Origin: Manihot esculenta
Lineage: Eukaryota > Streptophyta > Magnoliopsida > Malpighiales > Euphorbiaceae
NCBI RefSeq assembly: GCF_001659605.2
Contig: NC_035164.2
Span: 18,012,000-18,075,999, forward strand
Length of the DNA: 64,000 nt
Reading direction: 5' to 3'
Part shown: positions 1-12,014 of the stretch, piece by piece
How the letters are laid out: each line of letters begins with the position of its first letter
Position numbering within the stretch: position 1 is the first letter of the stretch
Program-made: the position numbers and the translations under genes
The notes under the pieces: generated by a model
What the model saw: the letters and a program-made list of their open reading frames with translations, nothing else
Databases searched by the model: none
What the model was told of the DNA's origin: nothing

Positions 1-22
1 TCCCGTAATAACATGTGTGATT

Positions 23-604
23 TTAGCCATTTTGAGAGATCAAAGAAGAGAGAAATCCCCTTTTTTCAAAAGAAAAGGAACAAGAGACTGGTTTTAATCT
101 AATGAACAGATAGAATTCAATAGATTTTCGGCAACGAAACCAAATAATATTGCAGATATTAGATTGATGACGTGGCCGAAATAGGACTGTGCTATGATTG
201 GTTAGAGCCTGCAAGGGAGAAAATGTGAGGTGGTAGTGGGTACTCACGACAGTCACTCCGACGTTCAAGTCAGTATCTCGACAAGTAGAGAAAATGTAAT
301 GAACTACTAAGAGATTTAGTGTTTTCGAATAGTGTACCTTTGTCTCTGTGATTTTTCTCCTTTTATACTGTAAGAAATAGAGATGAATATGTTGTTTTTC
401 TAATAATCCGGCTGTAATGTGACCATCTGCTTGATATGAGACATCATCGGCTAATAGGTGGGAATTTCGTGATCCCAGACGTAATGTGTGTGATAACGGT
501 AACTTCTCACCGAATCTCATCTTGTTGGGAGGAAGAGCGAGTCTTCTAGTGATAGTCCAGGTGTTAAGGTGTTCAGATCTCCCTTTTCTCGTGCTCGTCC
601 ACAT
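23..604 (-). other. Unrecognised open frame, 193 codons
   Basis: An open frame starts with MWTSTRKGRSEH and runs through this AT-poor block of the left edge. I recognise no domain. An AAG|GTACAC context after the first 90 or so codons looks like a possible 5' splice site, and the part read after it is low in protein-like character, so at most the first half could be an exon. The stretch near 245-275 also resembles leader sequence seen in plant LTR elements. No neighbour supports a function. It may be a chance frame or an eroded gene or transposon piece. Confidence 0.15.
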
Positions 605-820
605 TTTTTATTTATAAGATACCTGTCATATACCTTTATTCTGTATTGATAACTCACGGTTTACTTTAAATGTTTGTTATGTAGTATCAATTCCCATAAA
701 AAAAATTTTGAAAGTGAAAATTTTAAACTCTTTAAGTACTATTATTAAATATATTATTTATTTATTATAAATATATTATTAATTTATTATGATTCTAATT
801 AATTAATTTTATTATTATTT

Positions 821-1052
821 TTTTTTTTGAAAATGAAAGAAATATTATTAACTCAAAGCGATTAAGGAAACTATATGAGGAGGCGGGACATGAACCCAAA
901 CTCTTTGACTTGACTCAGAATGAGCCGATGTTGCTAGAACATGAGCGACATCATTCGCAGACCTGTGAATAAAAGCACATCTTGTTTTCTTATAACTGGA
1001 TAGAAGTAATTTACAATCTTGAATCAAAAGAACAAAAGGTGATAAATCATCT
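821..1052 (-). mobile_element. 5'-truncated LINE (L1-like) 3' end
   Basis: Read on the minus strand, this is the last part of a plant L1-type reverse-transcriptase protein. The C-terminal RNase H segment is recognisable (HRSANDVAHVLA, then a W and a PPP stretch) and ends in TAA, followed by a short 3' UTR and an A-tail (T run at 821-828 on the plus strand). A 20-bp target-site duplication, aattaattttattattattt, flanks it at 801-820 and 1053-1072. A tail, 5' truncation and a long TSD are the hallmarks of target-primed reverse transcription. It is dead on arrival and has no coding role. Confidence 0.8.
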
Positions 1053-1904
1053 AATTAATTTTATTATTATTTATTATAAATAAAGGTTTGATCATTTTGG
1101 CCATTTCAGTATTTGTCCAACCATATTGCTAGTATCATTCATGAAAACTTATCTAACTGTATTAGTTATGTTTTTTTAAATAAACCTTTTCTTTAGAGTA
1201 GCGTATGTAGCTAGGACCATCTTACCTGTGACACGTAAATCAATAAAAAAAATGAAGGGAGTGAACTAATTTTTTTATTATATATTTATCACAATATTTA
1301 CCTTTTATTTATTTTCTTTTTTATTTCTAAATATAAATATAAAGTAAAAAAATTTTAACTAACTAAATATTAAATTATTTTTAACAATGGTAGGTTATAA
1401 TAATTATTATATTAAAATCATAATCATATTTAACAAAATATAATTATATTTAAAATTAAAATTGATAATTCTTATAGTAATATTTTGAAAGAATTAAAAA
1501 GTTAAGATTTAACAATTAAAAATAATAAAAAGAAAATTTATATATGATATAGTTAGTGTAAATATATTATTGTTAGTTTAAATATTTAAAATTTATTAAA
1601 TTTTAATTAGAGAAATGAAATTATTTGAAAGATAAAGAGAAAAAAATTAATGTTTTAATTGAACTTATCTTAAAACTGATAATAAAAAAATTCAGATAGA
1701 ATTAATAATATTTAAATTAATTTAAAAAGAGCTTTAAGCAATGAATTAAAATTAATAATCAAATTGAAAATATAATAAAATTGAGAAACTGAAAATAAAA
1801 ATTACCTTTAAAATTATATTTCTATTTTCACAATTTAAATTTATTTTAAATATTTTTTTTATAAATAAAAATTTACATTTAATTTATTTATTAATTATTT
1901 TTTT

Positions 1905-2245
1905 TAAAAATTAACTATTTAATTCCTATAATTAATAAAACTAACTATTTAATTTCTCTATTTAAGAAATAGATTAAATCTATATTTTCAAAATTATTAA
2001 TTATTTAGTCTCTTTCATTTCAAATTGTTAATTATTTACTTCTTTAGTTTATATAAACTGTTAATAATATGCAAAAATGACTAAAATGTACTTATTTTTA
2101 ATTAGTATCTATAATTCTTAAATGTAATTATTTAATTTCTCTAATTTCAAAAGTACAATAATTTAATTTTTATATTTCAAAATAATAACTATTTAATTCA
2201 TGTAATCTTGAAATCAAACAATTATTTAGTTCATACAATTCATTT
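1905..2245. repeat. Degenerate AT-rich tandem repeat
   Basis: Units of about 30-40 bp, each with a core close to aactatttaattyct followed by an A/T spacer, recur roughly eight times. Copies are strongly diverged, so this is an old minisatellite or the eroded interior of a MITE. Confidence 0.4.
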
Positions 2246-2295
2246 TAAATTTATTTATGTTTTTTGAGAAATAATATTTATTTAAGTTGTTAATG

Positions 2296-2320
2296 ATAAT
2301 ATTGCAATTTGCAATATTAT
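2296..2320. repeat. Perfect 25-bp palindrome
   Basis: Two 12-bp arms (ATAATATTGCAA and its complement) surround a single T. It lies in AT-rich DNA with nothing else around it; it could be a transposon footprint or chance in a skewed sequence. Confidence 0.5.
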
Positions 2321-3159
2321 TTAAGCCGCCGCTTTAAAGGTAAATTGACAAATTATAAATCTATATTTTCGATAAATCTTTTTTACATAAGTTTTGTGTA
2401 TGATTCAAAATATATAGTTTTTTTTTTTTAATTAGAACACAACATTATTGTTATTTTAATTATGATTATGATGGTATAAAGTTATTAAATTTTTTAGAGA
2501 AATTTATAATTTAGTTTTTAAGTATTTATATATATTTTTTTGAAATGGAGGACCGGAAATTGAGAGAGTAGAATCTGAAATCTCTCAAATTTATTCAGAT
2601 GTATTTTACCACAGGACTAAGTCTGTGAGTACAAATATTTACATTATTTATAAATAAATCTTTAAATTTTTAAAAATATATTAAGAGGGTTATTGTTTGC
2701 ATCCATTAATAGCAAAGTCTTCTATCAATTTTTATTTTTTTTTACTATTAAAAAATTATAAAAAAAATTAAAATACCCTTGCTCATGTATTTCATACCGA
2801 ATAAATTATATTTCTCTTAATAACTCTGTAATAAGCAAAATATTAATATTAAACCTATCAAGCTCTATTCACTACTGTATTTGAGAGGAAGGATTCTACT
2901 TTATCATTAGCCGTTGTTTGGTGGATGCTTGGATGCTTTCCAATGGAGATGCGAATCAAGTTTCTAATGTCAAACTAATATTACTTCGTTCCTAAAAACC
3001 CTTTACTAAATTAGAAAATGATTCAATACAGGGGCACTTGTTATACATTGATAACATATAGAAAATAGGACCTTAAGATCATGACATATGTATACGTGAA
3101 TCGAAAGTTTTTTCATCTGGTCGAATTGGATAGTAAGAAATTCGACCTATTGAATACAA

Positions 3160-4190
3160 AAAATAAAACCAGCAACACTCCTGAGTTTACTTAAACTCAG
3201 AACGGATAGACCGACCTCCTCAAAGACCGGAGAGGACGGACAGACTGACCTCCTCAAAAACCCATAATACAACAAGATTTTGAACGCTGACGTAGCCGAT
3301 TTCAGTAATCGAAAAGAGCTCATTTCTATATAGGTCGAAAAAGCCCGACACGACCTAATGAAGTCAGGGTAAAGATGCTGACCTCCTATGAGCTGGTCAC
3401 CTCCTTAGTTCAACACAGGAATCATAAGCACACATGTAGAGGGTATGAACCGGCCATCTCCATATTTATTCTCCTATAACCCATCATTAATGTACTACCT
3501 GACACACTTGCACAAAAACATCCTTGCCCCATTAGAAAGGGACATGGCACCAGGGGGTCAACTTTATTCAAAGGTATTTATGCACCAGACTAATCCTGAA
3601 AAGGGAATCTCTCCTTCTCTGAAAAGAGACCGATCTCTCTCTTTTGCAGTCATGTAGGGAGAATCTAGAACCACTATTCTCTTCTCTTATCTTCTCTGTT
3701 TTACTTCCCTTAACTCCATGAAGTTATCAGATCTGAATTAAGTGTTGGAAGGTCTCCATCAGAAACTTCCTCGGTGGTCCCCTGATCGTCTTCTTCATTT
3801 TACAGGTCTCATTCCTCAAAGGCAAGCATAGAGGGATCTAACGGACCGATCGTAGAGTAATGATCAACCCAGCGAATCAGATCTCTACCTAAGTGTCTTC
3901 ATCTTGATGCCTCGCTGGATCTCACCATTATCAAGTGGCACTATCTGTGGGAAACGAAGGAGAGTATATCATCACCGAAATTTCCAAATAAAACCCATTG
4001 AGATCCACATGGTAAACCGAGAAAAGCTAATAGCCAAACAACAAGGGAAATCGAATGAGAGAGAGAAAAGACTCGAGAATCGCTAACGGCATCTAAAAAC
4101 TACATGGTGAAAGTCAGAAAAGGGCAGATGCCGATGTGAGAAGGGAATGCGACACAAGGGCAATCCGCCAGGTGTTGAAGAGAGGTGACA
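3160..4190 (+). mobile_element. Decayed Ty3/gypsy LTR end, PBS and gag start
   Basis: The sequence ...ATCTCACCATTATCA ending at 3933 is followed by AGTGGCACTATCTGTGGGAA, a mutated form of the TGGCGCCGTCTGTGGGAA leader typical of Tat/Athila-type gypsy elements. A frame a little further on (MVNREKLIAKQQ, near 4010) looks like the first residues of a gag. Upstream DNA rich in repeated 'gacctcctc' phrases is probably the LTR body, but I cannot place its 5' end. Nothing recognisable of the element remains after about 4190. This is an old truncated copy. Confidence 0.4.
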
Positions 4191-5345
4191 TGTGCAAGTT
4201 AACCAAACTATACAGTTATCTCTTTAGTTCAAAGTATTTTTGTCATTATGACTAATTCCAAACATTACCTCTCAAACTTTGAAAAATCATGTCTCGACGT
4301 AAAAAAATCATATTAATGCAAATATGTATGAAAATTATATGAAATTTCATGGAGAATGAAATAAAAATAGGAGGCATAGACTTTATCAATCAAGATGAAA
4401 AAGTCAAATAGAAAGGGGCACCGCCATGCTTACATGAACATAATAATATTGCCCTCAAATATCACATCAAACATGATGGAGGAGGTATCCAACACATATA
4501 AATAAATTAAAGAACACACTATATGATATTAACATGCTATGTTTAATTATTCTTGAAAGAAATTACGTTGAATCAAAACAAAAGAAAGAAGAAGAGAAGG
4601 AGAAGGAAAACGATGAAGGGGGCGATGGCACTTAGAAGAGGTGGCAGCCTTAGGGTTATGTTTGTCTTTTCGGGAGAGGTTTAGATAATTTTTTAGAGTT
4701 AAGGAGAGGGCGTTTGACTGCTAAGTTGTAGAGAGCAATTGTGTTGCTTATTGATGTTAGGGTTAGAAGAATAAAATGCTTAAATATGATGGGAAGAAGT
4801 CCTATTTAAACAAGAAAAGAAAATTTTCTCCTTCTCCTACGATTACTCGGTCATATGGATTGATTTGGTTCAATTTTATTTTAATTATTTCCCACAAGAA
4901 TCTTCCTTGAATTATAAAAATTAGGCTTCAGACTTATGCTCCTTAGTTGGCTGAATAGGCCAAAATTGCATGGCCTATGCTAACCTTATTTTTTTAGCCC
5001 AATTTCAGTAATTCTAAGGTCCAACTGGACCTTAAGTATCATGGAAAAGACTTAAGAAAATAAAAGAGACCCATGAAGCATGTATTTAGCTGCATGGCCT
5101 ACAGTTCAAGTCTAATTCTTTCCATTTTTGAATATCTCACCTCACTTTTATATTTTTTTCAATTTTTACTTTTTATTTTTTTATGCCATAAAACACTATC
5201 TAAGAGCTTCTTAACTCACTTCACATGTATTGGGATCAGAAGTGATTCTCATTATCAAGCCTTCCCTGCTTCAACATGTACATACAATACAAAAACCAAG
5301 GATCTAGAAAGAGAAGGATCACAGAATTGCTAATATGCAATAGTA
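4191..5345. other. AT-rich intergenic DNA, no gene seen
   Basis: A purine-rich patch (about 4570-4620) and A/T-rich stretches are present. Short open frames here lack any recognisable domain or splice context. I see no RNA gene. Confidence 0.5.
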
Positions 5346-5350
5346 TTTAG

Positions 5351-5816
5351 AGGTGAGTAGTATTCGGTTTAAACTGAAAAAAATCGAATGAATCAAATTA
5401 ATTTAGAAATTCAGTTCGATTTTTTTATTTTCTTAGTTCTGTTTATTTTTTTATTTTAAAAAATTTTGGTTATTTTGTTTGATTCGATTTTGGTAAAAAA
5501 ATTTGATAAAACCGAACTGAATCGATTAGTGAGCAATAATATATTATTTTTAATAATGTAGAGAGAGAAATTAGACTATATTCAAGATTGAAATATTTTA
5601 ATTTAATTTTAAAATACTAAAAATAAAGTATAAAAATAAAAGCCCATTAAAAAGCCAACCGGTCAAACCAAACCAAATCGAACTAAATCAGAACAATTCG
5701 ATTCAAATCAATTTCTTTCCAAACTCAGTTCGGTTGATTTTCACAAATACTAACAATTTAATTTTTAATTTATTTAGTTCAGTTCGATTTTAAACCGATT
5801 CGACTGAATACTCACC
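5351..5816. mobile_element. MITE with imperfect terminal inverted repeats
   Basis: The 466-bp element starts AGGTGAGTAGTATTCGGTTT and ends with the approximate complement (...GAATACTCACC). TTTAG flanks both sides (5346-5350 and 5817-5821), consistent with a short TSD. The interior is AT-rich with repeated 'ttcggttt/aaaccgaa' phrases and no coding capacity, as expected for a non-autonomous DNA transposon. Superfamily not determined. Confidence 0.65.
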
Positions 5817-5915
5817 TTTAGTGTTCATTTTATGGTCATCTTGTCCTAAGGTCATTACTGATTAGTGACTCGCGGTTGTCGAAATCGGTCAAAAATAACC
5901 TTTCCGGTTATCAAC

Positions 5916-8217
5916 TGTAATACTCGGCTAGAATCCGGCACCGGAATTCCTGTCGTCCGGTGGAATCCGGGGTGTCGGAATTCTATAGGAGGGTAGGATT
6001 TATGTTTTCCTACAGTGTTATGATGTATGTTAAGGGTTTTAGTTAAATGGATTTGAGTTGGGTTGAGGTTGGAAGAGAACAGTCTATGGAGACTTTTGCC
6101 AAGTTCGGCTGCCGAAGGTAAGTTCGGCCGCCGAAAGTGCCCAATGTTCGGCTTCCGCAGTTCAGGTTCGGCCCCCGAATGTTGCATGGTTTTGCATGCG
6201 ATTCGGCAGCCGAAGCTGAGTTGCTCAGCCAGCTCTTGTGCAATCCTTAGTCAGCATTTTGGACAGGTGTTGGCTCCAAACCCTGTCCAGAAGATTGGCC
6301 ACGTCTTCCATGCTTTATTTGCAAGCCCAGCTCATGTAGAGTGTGTGTTGGTTTTCAAAAGTTTTTGAAGGTTTTGAAGTGAAAAAGCTTAGGTTAGAGT
6401 GTTTATGCGTTTGAAGAGCAGTTGATCCATTTTCTTTGTTCAGATCGTTCATCTTCGTGTTTACAAGAGGTAAGTGAAGATCTTGAACATGTTTTACTAT
6501 TTTACAGAAGTTTAATGAAGGTTTGGGTAGAGATGCATGCTTAGGTGACAAAAGGGTGTTTTTTTGATGGTTTAGCTTGTAAGTATGTGTTATGTTTGCT
6601 GTGTTTGTTGGGGTTTTTAGGTAGTTTTGGACCCCTTTGTACATATACATGAGTATATGTGTGTTGAGGAGTTGAGTGTGCATGTTTTGAGAGATTGAAA
6701 GGATGGAGGAGCTTGTTTGCCGTCGGGGCTGAGTTCTGGATGAACTCAGGTTCGGCAGCCGAAGGTTCATTCGGCCGCCGAACCTTTTGCATGGTGGCTT
6801 AGGCTGCCACAGCTTGCCCCCGCGAGTTTTGCATGTTCGGCTCTGTTTGGGGGATTCGGCCGCCGAAGGTGCCGCCGAAGGTTAGAGATTTTCGTCTCTG
6901 GAATGCCTTTTGGCCCCCGAAACTTGCCCTCGAAAGGGTTCGGCCACCGAAGCTTGAGATTCGGCCGCCGAAGGTGCTTGAGTTTCGTCTCTGGAGAAGA
7001 CTTTCGGCCGCCGAACCTACCGCCGAAAGTGTTCTGTCCAGCTTTCCTTTGCATGCTTTGCATGAGGTTTAGAGTGAGTTTAAGGGGAGTCTTGGGAAGT
7101 TTAATAGAGTTGGTCAGCAGTTAGTTTGGTCCCTCATTTGAGTTTATCTGTACCTATACAGACCAGAGGAACCAGAGAGAGCAGCAGTGAGTACTGCCCA
7201 GCGTTTTCAGAGCCTGCAGAGTCAGTCAGTCCAGTTAGCCAGAGGTGAGTGGAACTAAACTTAACTCTTTTAACTTGCACAATGGAATGTTTTAGCATAT
7301 CCCATGCATCATGATTTTGCCATAGGTTGATTACATTAGTATTCACGAATATGTTACATTGCATCGTTATTTGTTGATGTGGGTAAATGCTGAATGATCC
7401 CATAGTCGCAGACAGGAAGTCCAGGAGCCTTTGACTACGCCCTGGCAGGTATAGCAAGTCCAGGAGCCTTTGACTACGCCCTGGCAGGTATAGCAAAGTC
7501 CAGGAGCCTTTGACTACGCCCTGGCAATGGTAAGTACAGAGGTGTTATATACACATATACATATATGACAGGAAGACCAGGTGCTCGATTCTACGCCCTG
7601 GCACAGAGTTACTGGGACTATGTGGTGACATGTTTACTCTTGATGTGGTTTGTCTGTGTTATGACGCATTCCATGAGAGCATGTTTTACTGAGATGTTTT
7701 ACTGTTCTACTCACTGGGCTATAGAGCTCATCCCACTCCCTTAACCCCAGTTTTGCAGTTTCAGTGTATAGTGTACAGGGACAGTCCAGCAGAGTACGGA
7801 AAGAGTAAAGAGATTTGTCATAGCCTAGAGTGGACATGTAATATTAAAGAGATGTAATAATTGTGTGTCTAAAGTTAGACATGTGCTTGACTTATGTACA
7901 TGATCTGGATATGTATATATGTTTTTCTGTATGTGAAAAACCAGGCTTAACAGGTATGAGTTAACCCATCTAGAGCAAGCTCTAGTCAGGGGTACAGAGT
8001 ACAGAGTACAGAGTATAGAGTACAGAGTACAGAGATAGTGCATGCACAGGTTAAGCCTTGGTACAGAGAAAAGAATTTTTTTTTTCACAGAAAATGTATG
8101 ATCATGTATGAGTTTTTACAGGTACACAGAGAGTATAGCAGGCTTGCTACGGGTTCTGGCGGTCTTAAGCCGATCTGAATCCTAGCACCGGTGACGGTCC
8201 ATTTTGGGGTCGTTACA
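5916..8217 (+). repeat. Element A 5' LTR
   Basis: Starts TGTAATACTCGG and ends GGGGTCGTTACA. It has two clusters of TTCGGCCGCCGAA-type palindromes (about 6105-6215 and 6750-7035), splice-donor-like sequences at 6470 and 7245, and a tandem repeat at 7418-7526. I found no good TATA box between the clusters, unlike in the other Tekay LTRs here. Confidence 0.92.
7418..7526 (+). repeat. LTR minisatellite, three units
   Basis: Three near-identical units of about 37-40 bp built on CCAGGAGCCTTTGAC...GCCCTGG, with a diverged fourth at about 7570-7604. Each unit can fold (CCAGG/CCTGG). It is repeated in the 3' LTR near 16094-16203 and, in reverse, at 11490-11600 in the chimeric insertion. Confidence 0.85.
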
Positions 8218-8220
8218 GAT

Positions 8221-8233
8221 TGGTATCAGAGCC
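8221..8233 (+). other. Element A primer-binding site (initiator Met tRNA)
   Basis: TGGTATCAGAGCC follows the LTR end by three bases. It is the standard plant PBS complementary to the 3' end of initiator methionine tRNA. Confidence 0.9.
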
Positions 8234-8430
8234 CTAGGTTCACATGATCGGACCTATAGAGACAGTGTCGGGCTCATAGAGATTAGAAGTGGTCAAGCAC
8301 AATAGGAAATCATGTCCACTAAGATAGGGTTTTGAGTCCTATCTGTGATATACCATGAGTTATGCATGTGTTTTATTGATGTTTATGTGCTAAAGTGCTA
8401 TCTTATATGTTGTGTTTCCAGAGAGTAAAG

Positions 8431-10830
8431 ATGAGAGGAACTCGTCGATCAGCTCGATTGACTGGAGTCCCACCAGAGAGTGAGAGACCAGCTGCTCGTC
8501 CTCCTGCATTGCCGAGGGCAAGGTCTCAGAGATCTAGCAGGGAAGGTACGTCAATAGACCCTAGAAGGTCTGTAGACGAGAGCAGAAGAGGAACAGTTAG
8601 GGGAGAAAGATCAGAGGAAAGGAGGGAAGCTATGGAGATTGATCAGTCTAGAGATGACAGCATGGGTATAGGCAGATTTGAGGAAGGTATGGGAGAGTCG
8701 CAGGGAGGTGCGCAGACCTCAGGTTTTGGCTATCCAGAGTATCCGATGGGAGGTATGTCGGAGTACTCTAGTTTTGTGCCATATCCTTGTTACATGCCAT
8801 ATATGCCTTATCCTCCGTACTATCCACCATATCCTATGTATCCATCTTCCCCTACCCATCCAAGTGCAGCACACCCAGAGCCAAATGAACCAGTACCACC
8901 ACCAGAACCAGTAGCCCCTGTGGATAGACATCACCCTAGCTCCTCTGGAGGTAAGGTACAAATGACGGAGTACTTGAAATTGGATGCTCCTAAATACAAC
9001 ACGGGAGATGATCCATTTGATTACCTCAGAGCAGTTAGGATGATCACTAGTGAATTGGGAGCAGATGATAGGAGAGCCATTGAGATGGCAGGTTTCACAT
9101 TCAAATGCAAGAAAGCCAGAGAATGGTTTAAGAATTATGTGGAGCCAAGAATGGACAGCATGTCATGGGGAGAGTTCGCCAATGAGTTTGCCGGGTGGGC
9201 TTTTCCTGATAGTTCCAGGGAGATGAAAGTAATAGAGTTTGAACAGTTGAGACAGACAGATGAGATGAGTGTTGATGAATTCACAGATAAGTTCCTGGAT
9301 TTGCTTCAGTACGTGGGTCAAGCCTATGATACTGATCAGAAGAAGGCAAGGAGATATACTATGAGATTGCATCCCAGGTATTCTTCCTTGATTCTTCCAG
9401 CAGAAAAGGAGAGTTTCCACACCATAGTGGACGCAGCCAGGAAAATGGAAGCTAGTGCCAATATTCAGAAACAGTCAAAGGCACAGGCTTCGGGTTCTAA
9501 GGCCCCCAGTGGAGGCACTTCATCAGGCAGCAAGAGATGGGATAGAGCAAAAGGAACAAAGAATAAGTTCTGGAGTAAAGTAAAGTCAGGTCTGGGAATA
9601 GGTAGTGGCTCAAGCTCTGGCACAACTCCAGTCTGCAGAAGATGCAGAAAACCACATGGAGGAGTTTGTCAGTTGGGATCTACAGCTTGTTTTCGCTGTG
9701 GACAGGAAGGGCATATTGCTCGGAATTGTCCTCAGGTGACATTTGCACCATCCCAGCAGATGAGTTCAGGCAGTGTGGTACAGCCAGTTGTTCAGCCAAC
9801 AGCTCCAGTCATGCCTCAGAGTAGTGGCAGAGGTAGAGGGAGAGGGGCAGCCTCTACTTCAGCAGCAGGTTCCCGAGGTGGAAATCCGATAGCCCCAGCA
9901 CGGATTTTCACTGTGACACAGGAGGAGGCTAACACGTCGAACACAGTGGTGTCAGGTAATCTCATCATTGGGTGTTCAGATGTGTATGCTTTGATGGACC
10001 CCGGTGCTTCTCATTCCTTTATTGCATCGAGAGCCATAGAGAGATTGGGTTTGATCAGTTCTGAGTTAGAGTATCCTCTCTGGGTCAGTGGACCTAAATG
10101 TGACCCATCAGTGGCAGTGTCAGTCTGTCGTTTCAGTCCAGTGTTTATAAAGGGTAGATACCTTCCAGCTGACCTTGTGGTTCTAGATTTGACGGATTTT
10201 GATGTCATTCTAGGGATGGATTGGTTATCTACATATAGTGCGACTTTGGACTGTAGAGAGAAGATAGTGAGTCTTAGAGACCAGGATGGGTCAGAGTGTG
10301 TCTTCCGAGGAGACAGGAGAGGTACACCCAGAGGTTTGATTTCAGCCCTTCAGGCTCGTCGTTTGCTTAGGAGGGGTTGTCAGGGGTTTCTAGCTCATGT
10401 GAGAGAGCTAGACAGTCAGGTTAGGGAACCAGCCACAGTACCAGTAGTCCGAGAGTTTCTCGATGTGTTCCCAGACGATTTACTAGGACTCCCACCTGAT
10501 AGGGAGATAGGGTTTGAAATTGAATTGCTGCCAGGTACTAGACCTATCTCTATTCCTCCCTACAGGATGGCACCAGCAGAGTTAAAAGAGTTAAAAGATC
10601 AGTTGCAGGACTTGGTAGATAAGGGTTTCATCCGCCCTAGTACCTCACCTTGGGGTGCTCCAGTACTTTTTGTTCGAAAGAAGGATGGATCCCTCAGACT
10701 TTGTATCGACTACAGACAGTTGAACAAGGTCACTATCAAGAATAGATATCCTCTACCTAGGATTGATGATCTATTTGACCAGCTAGCTGGAGCAGGTTGT
10801 TTCTCGAAAATAGATCTAAGATCTGGGTAT
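8431..10830 (+). pseudogene. Element A gag-pol, first part (gag, protease, start of RT)
   Basis: I chose ATG 8431 ([12 protein letters not shown]) because element B starts with the same residues. The first 800 codons cover a Pro/Tyr-rich N terminus, the gag capsid-like domain, a zinc knuckle ([14 protein letters not shown], about 9690-9731), the aspartic protease ([10 protein letters not shown], near 10000; DPGA rather than the classical D-S/T-GA) and the RT fingers ([10 protein letters not shown], near 10697). The frame is open up to the TAT codon at 10828-10830, where the chimeric element inserted after RT motif DLRSGY. The continuation is at 12020. Full-length protein cannot be made from this copy. 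Confidence 0.9.
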
Positions 10831-12014
10831 TGTAACGACCCCAAAAAGGACCGTCACCGGCGCTAGGATTCAGGTCGGCTTAAGGCCGCCAGAACCCGTA
10901 GCAAGCCTGCTATACTCTCTGTGTACCTGTAACACTCATACATGATCATACATTTTATGTGAAAATAAAACTCTTTTCTGAACCAAGGCTTAACCTGTGC
11001 ATGCACTGTACTCCTGTACTCTGTACTCTGTATCCCTGACTAGAGCTTGCTCTAGATGGGTTAACTCATACCTGTTAAGCCTGGTTTTCACATACAGAAA
11101 AACATATATACAGATACAGATCATGTACAGTATACATCACTAGGTCAAGCAACAACTATTACATCTCTTTAATATTACATGTCCACTCTAAGCTATTACA
11201 GATCTCTTTACTCTTCCTGTACTTTGCTGGACTGTCCCTGTACACTGTACACTGAACCTGCAAAACTGGGGTTAAGGGAGTGGGATGAGCTCTATAGCCC
11301 AGTGAGTAGAACAGTAAAACATCTCAGTAAAATATGATCTCATGGAATGCACCATATCACAGACAAGCCACATCAAGAGTAAACCTGTCACCACATAGTC
11401 CCAGTAACTCTGTGCCAGGGCGTAGAATCGAGCACCTGGTCTTCCTGTCATATATGTATATGTGTATATAACACCTGTAAACTTACCATTGCCAGGGCGT
11501 AGTCAAAGGCTCCTGGACTTTGCTATATACCTGCCAGGGCGTAGTCAAAGGCTCCTGGTCTTTGCTATACGTGCCAGGGCGTAGTCAAAGGCTCCTGATC
11601 TGAGTTTATACTCATAACCTTTTTCTGAATTCCACAGCTTTCGCTGCGCTACTCTGATCCTTATTCTAATCCTGTAAAACTTTGTAGGCTTAACTACTGC
11701 TACTCAGACATAGCAATCTGAAATGGCCCTCAGGGCCTATACCAGGGACTACTATCTGCTGTGGATCAAGGGATTGAAACCCTTTTACTCTGTAATACAA
11801 TCCACTGGTATCACATCAAAGCCATACATTAAGCCTAACTCACACATTTCTCATCAAGAAACGTAAAACAGGATTCATGTACAAGGGATTTATCAGGTAC
11901 ACAGAGAGTATTGTCGGCTTGCTACGGGTCCCGGCGGCCTTAAGCCGATCTGGATCCTAGTGCCAGTGATGGTTCGGACCGTTACTGAGTGGTACCGGTT
12001 TCCGGGTCGTTACA
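10831..12014. mobile_element. Chimeric LTR-derived insertion with inverted LTR ends
   Basis: A 1184-bp insertion in RT with TSD GGTAT at 10826-10830 and 12015-12019. It begins TGTAACGACCCC and ends GGGTCGTTACA, so both ends are U5-type LTR termini in inverted orientation. The first 780 bp or so match the reverse complement of the U5 half of an A-type LTR. About 11670-11890 matches minus-strand LTR sequence of element J, and about 11891-12014 is the J-type U5 end turned the other way. It has no coding capacity. See findings. Confidence 0.85.

Larger units (their letters stand above)
1073..3159. other. AT-rich intergenic DNA, no gene seen
   Basis: The stretch is very AT-rich and dominated by A/T runs, with no protein-like frame, RNA gene or clean transposon boundary. 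The only structured parts are a degenerate short tandem repeat near 1905-2245 and a perfect 25-bp palindrome at 2296-2320, listed separately. Confidence 0.6.
6470..8421 (+). promoter_or_regulatory. Putative two-intron leader of element A
   Basis: Donor AAGAG|GTAAGT (intron from 6470), acceptor CTATACAG (exon from 7162), donor CAGAG|GTGAGT (intron from 7245) and acceptor TGTGTTTCCAG (exon from 8422) would give an 83-nt middle exon and join to the gag ATG at 8431. The second intron would remove the tandem repeat, the U5 end and the PBS. The same order of sites is seen in B and, as far as it is visible, in H-a, H-b, I and J. Splicing is inferred from sequence only. Confidence 0.45.

Noticed and set aside
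3445..3657. Possible small host gene of 70 codons
   Set aside because: It lies in the probable LTR body of the decayed gypsy fragment and shows no domain or codon-use support.
5073..5333. Possible 86-codon membrane protein
   Set aside because: The hydrophobic stretch is a consequence of T-rich DNA (Phe/Leu codons), with no homology signal that I recognise and no gene context.
6833..7124. Open frames rich in RPPK, FGGR or SAAE inside Tekay LTRs (also 15521-15800, 19099-19531, 26704-27108, 57963-58366)
   Set aside because: They are translations of the palindrome words on both strands and in several frames; they lack a consistent start, and frames are not kept between LTR copies.
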